Shown here one piece after another: positions 62,578 through 64,000 of a stretch of 64,000 nucleotides of DNA (position 1 is its first letter; each line of letters begins with the position of its first letter). The notes under the pieces were generated by a model. It made no database searches and had not been told where the DNA came from. It saw only the letters and a list, made by a program, of their open reading frames with translations. Both the position numbers and the translations under genes were made by a program. Source of the stretch: Piromyces finnis (lineage: Eukaryota; Neocallimastigomycota; Neocallimastigomycetes; Neocallimastigales; Neocallimastigaceae). The stretch spans positions 434,001 through 498,000 of the forward strand of contig MCFH01000026.1 in the NCBI GenBank assembly GCA_002104945.1, given 5' to 3'.

Positions 62578-63120
62578 TTCCGAGTGCATTTCTCCCATCG
62601 ATCAGAGTTAGCTCCAATGGTGGTTCTTAGAGAAACGTTGGCTCATTCCTATTGCTAGGTGGTTGTGACCCTCCTGGTCTGTCATACTGTTTCTTCAGCT
62701 TCGACGCTCACTTAATCCATGTACATTAGATGCATGTCGTTGTACGATATTTCACAACTACAATGCTAAGCCTCTTATAGTCAATTTGATCACGTGTCAA
62801 CCGCCCCCTAATGTTTACACTTAAATTGATTAAGGAATATTATGTGTTTTTGGCATAGCCTAAGTCACCACTTATTAAGTTCTAATTTGGAATGTACCAT
62901 GTACACTAGACCCTCTCAGGCCGGCTAGACGAGTGTTATTATCATAGTAGTAAATTAGAAAGTTCATTTATACTTACCTGAATATCATAACCCAACCCAT
63001 GGCAAACCCAGTGGGAAAATCCACAGGCACTGACATCTGCGGGGTCGAACCAGAAGCCTTATGTATGCTAAGGAAACGCCTTAACAACCAGGATAAAAAC
63101 TGGAACGACCTTTTAATTGA
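62536..63120 (-). mobile_element. Probable tRNA-headed SINE with LINE-like tail
   Basis: Read on the minus strand, this ~585-bp block has: a head with pol III-like A and B boxes (63092-63041); a unique, less AT-biased body; a segment at 62711-62663 matching the 3' coding end of the LINE copies (GAGCGTC...GCTGAAGAAACAG, then CCAGGAGGG); a terminus GCACTCGGAAGTT; and a 39-nt poly(A) tail (T run 62536-62574). That order, pol III head, body, LINE-related tail and poly(A), is the standard SINE layout. The base composition differs sharply from both flanks. The 5' boundary is not fixed to the base, and no target-site duplication was confirmed. Confidence 0.6.
63041..63092 (-). promoter_or_regulatory. 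tRNA-like internal pol III promoter (A and B boxes)
   Basis: Minus strand: the B-box-like GGTTCGACCCC (63051-63041) lies about 39 nt downstream of the A-box/D-arm-like TGGTTGTTAAGGCG (about 63089-63076). Between them a perfect 5-bp stem with a 7-nt loop (CCTTA-GCATACA-TAAGG, plus 63057-63073) sits where an anticodon arm would be. The loop lacks the invariant U33 and the T stem is imperfect, so this is not a functional tRNA gene. Confidence 0.55.
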
Positions 63121-63443
63121 AAGTCACCAAATTTTTCGAAAAAAATTTTTTTTTTTTTTATTTTTTTGCTTTTTACTGTATACCACCACCTCTCAAAAAA
63201 CCTTTTTTTTTTAAACAATAAAAAAGTATATAAAGATCAACTTTTTTTTTCATATTTTATAATTTTGTCAAAGTAATTATACCGCCTTTTTTTTATTTCT
63301 TTTTTTTTTTTATAGTCAAATTTTCTTTTTTTTTTTTTTTATTTAAATATTAAAAAAATAAATTAATAAATTTTTTAAAATTTATTTTTTTTTAAATATA
63401 AAAATATAAAAAAAAAATTTTTTTTCTTTTTCTTTTTTATTAT

Positions 63444-63475
<32 letters not shown>

Positions 63476-63788
63476 GAAAATTTAAATTCTTTTTGTTGTT
63501 TTTCTTTTTTTCTTTTTTTCTTTTTTTTTATTAAAAAAAATAAAATATTTTTATAAAAAATAAAAAAAGTTTACTTTCAAAACTAAGAAAAAGAAGAAGA
63601 AAAAGAGAATTTTTTTTAAAAAAAAAAAAAAATAAAAATTAAATATAATAAAGAAATCAAAATAATTTAACAAAAAAGAATTATCGAAATATCGAAATAT
63701 TTACTAATTATATTTATATATAAAATAAATAAATAAATATCAATTTTATTCTATATATACAAAAAAAAAAAAACATTTTCTTTATAAA
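63121..63788. other. Intergenic, upstream of the last gene
   Basis: Dense long A and T tracts from 63135 to the ATG at 63789, similar to the region before the CotH gene. No other feature seen. Confidence 0.5.
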
Positions 63789-64000
63789 ATGTCAGATAAA
63801 TCTGCTACTACACCAGAATTTACAATGGATTCAAAAATTGTCATTGCTATTATTGCTGTGACTGTTACTACAGTTGCTGCTGTTGTATGTACAAGAAAAT
63901 ATATATTAGATAAAAAACAACCCACCTCACCCGAAAAACGTATATTAAGAAGAAAACAAAGATCGATGATGAAAAGTATTATTTCCATTGAAGATTCAGC
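63789..64000 (+). CDS. N-terminal part of a membrane-anchored protein (3' partial)
   Basis: An open frame runs from ATG 63789 to the window end, 70 complete residues. After a short polar start (MSDKSATTPEFTMDSK) comes a single hydrophobic helix (IVIAIIAVTVTTVAAVV, about residues 17-33) and then a strongly basic stretch (KRILRRKQRSMMKS). The absence of a cleavable signal pattern and the positive charge after the helix suggest a signal-anchor that leaves the rest in the cytosol, for example on an organelle outer membrane or the ER. The family is not recognised from this fragment. Confidence 0.75.
   Translation, partial: MSDKSATTPEFTMDSKIVIAIIAVTVTTVAAVVCTRKYILDKKQPTSPEKRILRRKQRSMMKSIISIEDS

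Noticed and set aside
62281-62605. Inverted repeat of 31 bp taken as a MITE with terminal inverted repeats
   Set aside because: Each arm is followed in its own orientation by an A run, and homology continues on the inner side only as in a retroelement 3' end. Two oppositely oriented 3' termini explain it better.
63025-63100. Functional tRNA gene on the minus strand
   Set aside because: The B box is good, but the anticodon loop lacks U33, the T stem is imperfect and no paired acceptor stem could be found.
62999-63214. Protein frame starting MANPVGKSTGTDICGVE
   Set aside because: It lies across the pol III-like head of the probable SINE on the opposite strand and runs into a T tract; codon content does not resemble host genes.

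Overview
The window looks like nuclear DNA of an early-diverging fungus, most likely an anaerobic gut fungus (Neocallimastigomycota). The reasons are extreme A+T content outside exons, long poly(A)/poly(T) tracts, spliceosomal introns with GTAAGT/GTATGT-type donors and T-rich interiors, Asn/Ser-rich proteins, a CotH-family protein, and a large secreted protein built of the short Cys/Gly-Tyr-Tyr repeats known from gut-fungal scaffoldins. The taxon is an inference, because no rRNA or organelle marker lies in the window. The exon models below were built by hand from reading frame, splice phase and GT-AG borders.

Layout. 1-3296 (+): the 3' seven exons of a gene I identify as an NELF-A homologue (negative elongation factor, RNA polymerase II pausing). 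3297-11829: gene-poor AT desert with satellites, including a 44-bp tandem array. 11830-15593 (+): a four-exon gene with four KEN motifs and weak HURP/DLGAP-like features. 16522-17106: a dead LINE 3' end beside a heptamer minisatellite. 19126-20817 (+): an intronless secreted CotH-family kinase-like protein. 21672-30914: a LINE cluster, made of a 5'-truncated copy followed by a near full-length APE-endonuclease/reverse-transcriptase element carrying an internal 2.03-kb tandem duplication. 31363-39896 (-): a 20-exon secreted modular LRR protein whose N-terminal module and LRR array are present twice. 40408-47703 (+, divergent from it): a scaffoldin-like Cys-rich repeat gene. 51219-55978 (+): a membrane LRR protein with a very long cytoplasmic tail ending in a PPxY motif. 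59169-61130 (+): a mucin-like type I membrane protein. 61692-63120: a pile of retroelement 3' ends, including a probable tRNA-headed SINE on the minus strand. 63789-64000 (+): the start of a membrane-anchored protein cut by the window end.

Theme. Five of the eight host genes encode secreted or surface-exposed proteins (CotH, two LRR proteins, scaffoldin-like, mucin-like). This suggests a surface or extracellular-matrix locus with LINE activity between the genes. In both LRR genes one exon of 72 nt (occasionally 60-75) in phase 2-2 equals one leucine-rich repeat, so repeats can be gained, lost or skipped without breaking the frame. No tRNA or rRNA gene, CRISPR array or bacterial-type operon was seen.
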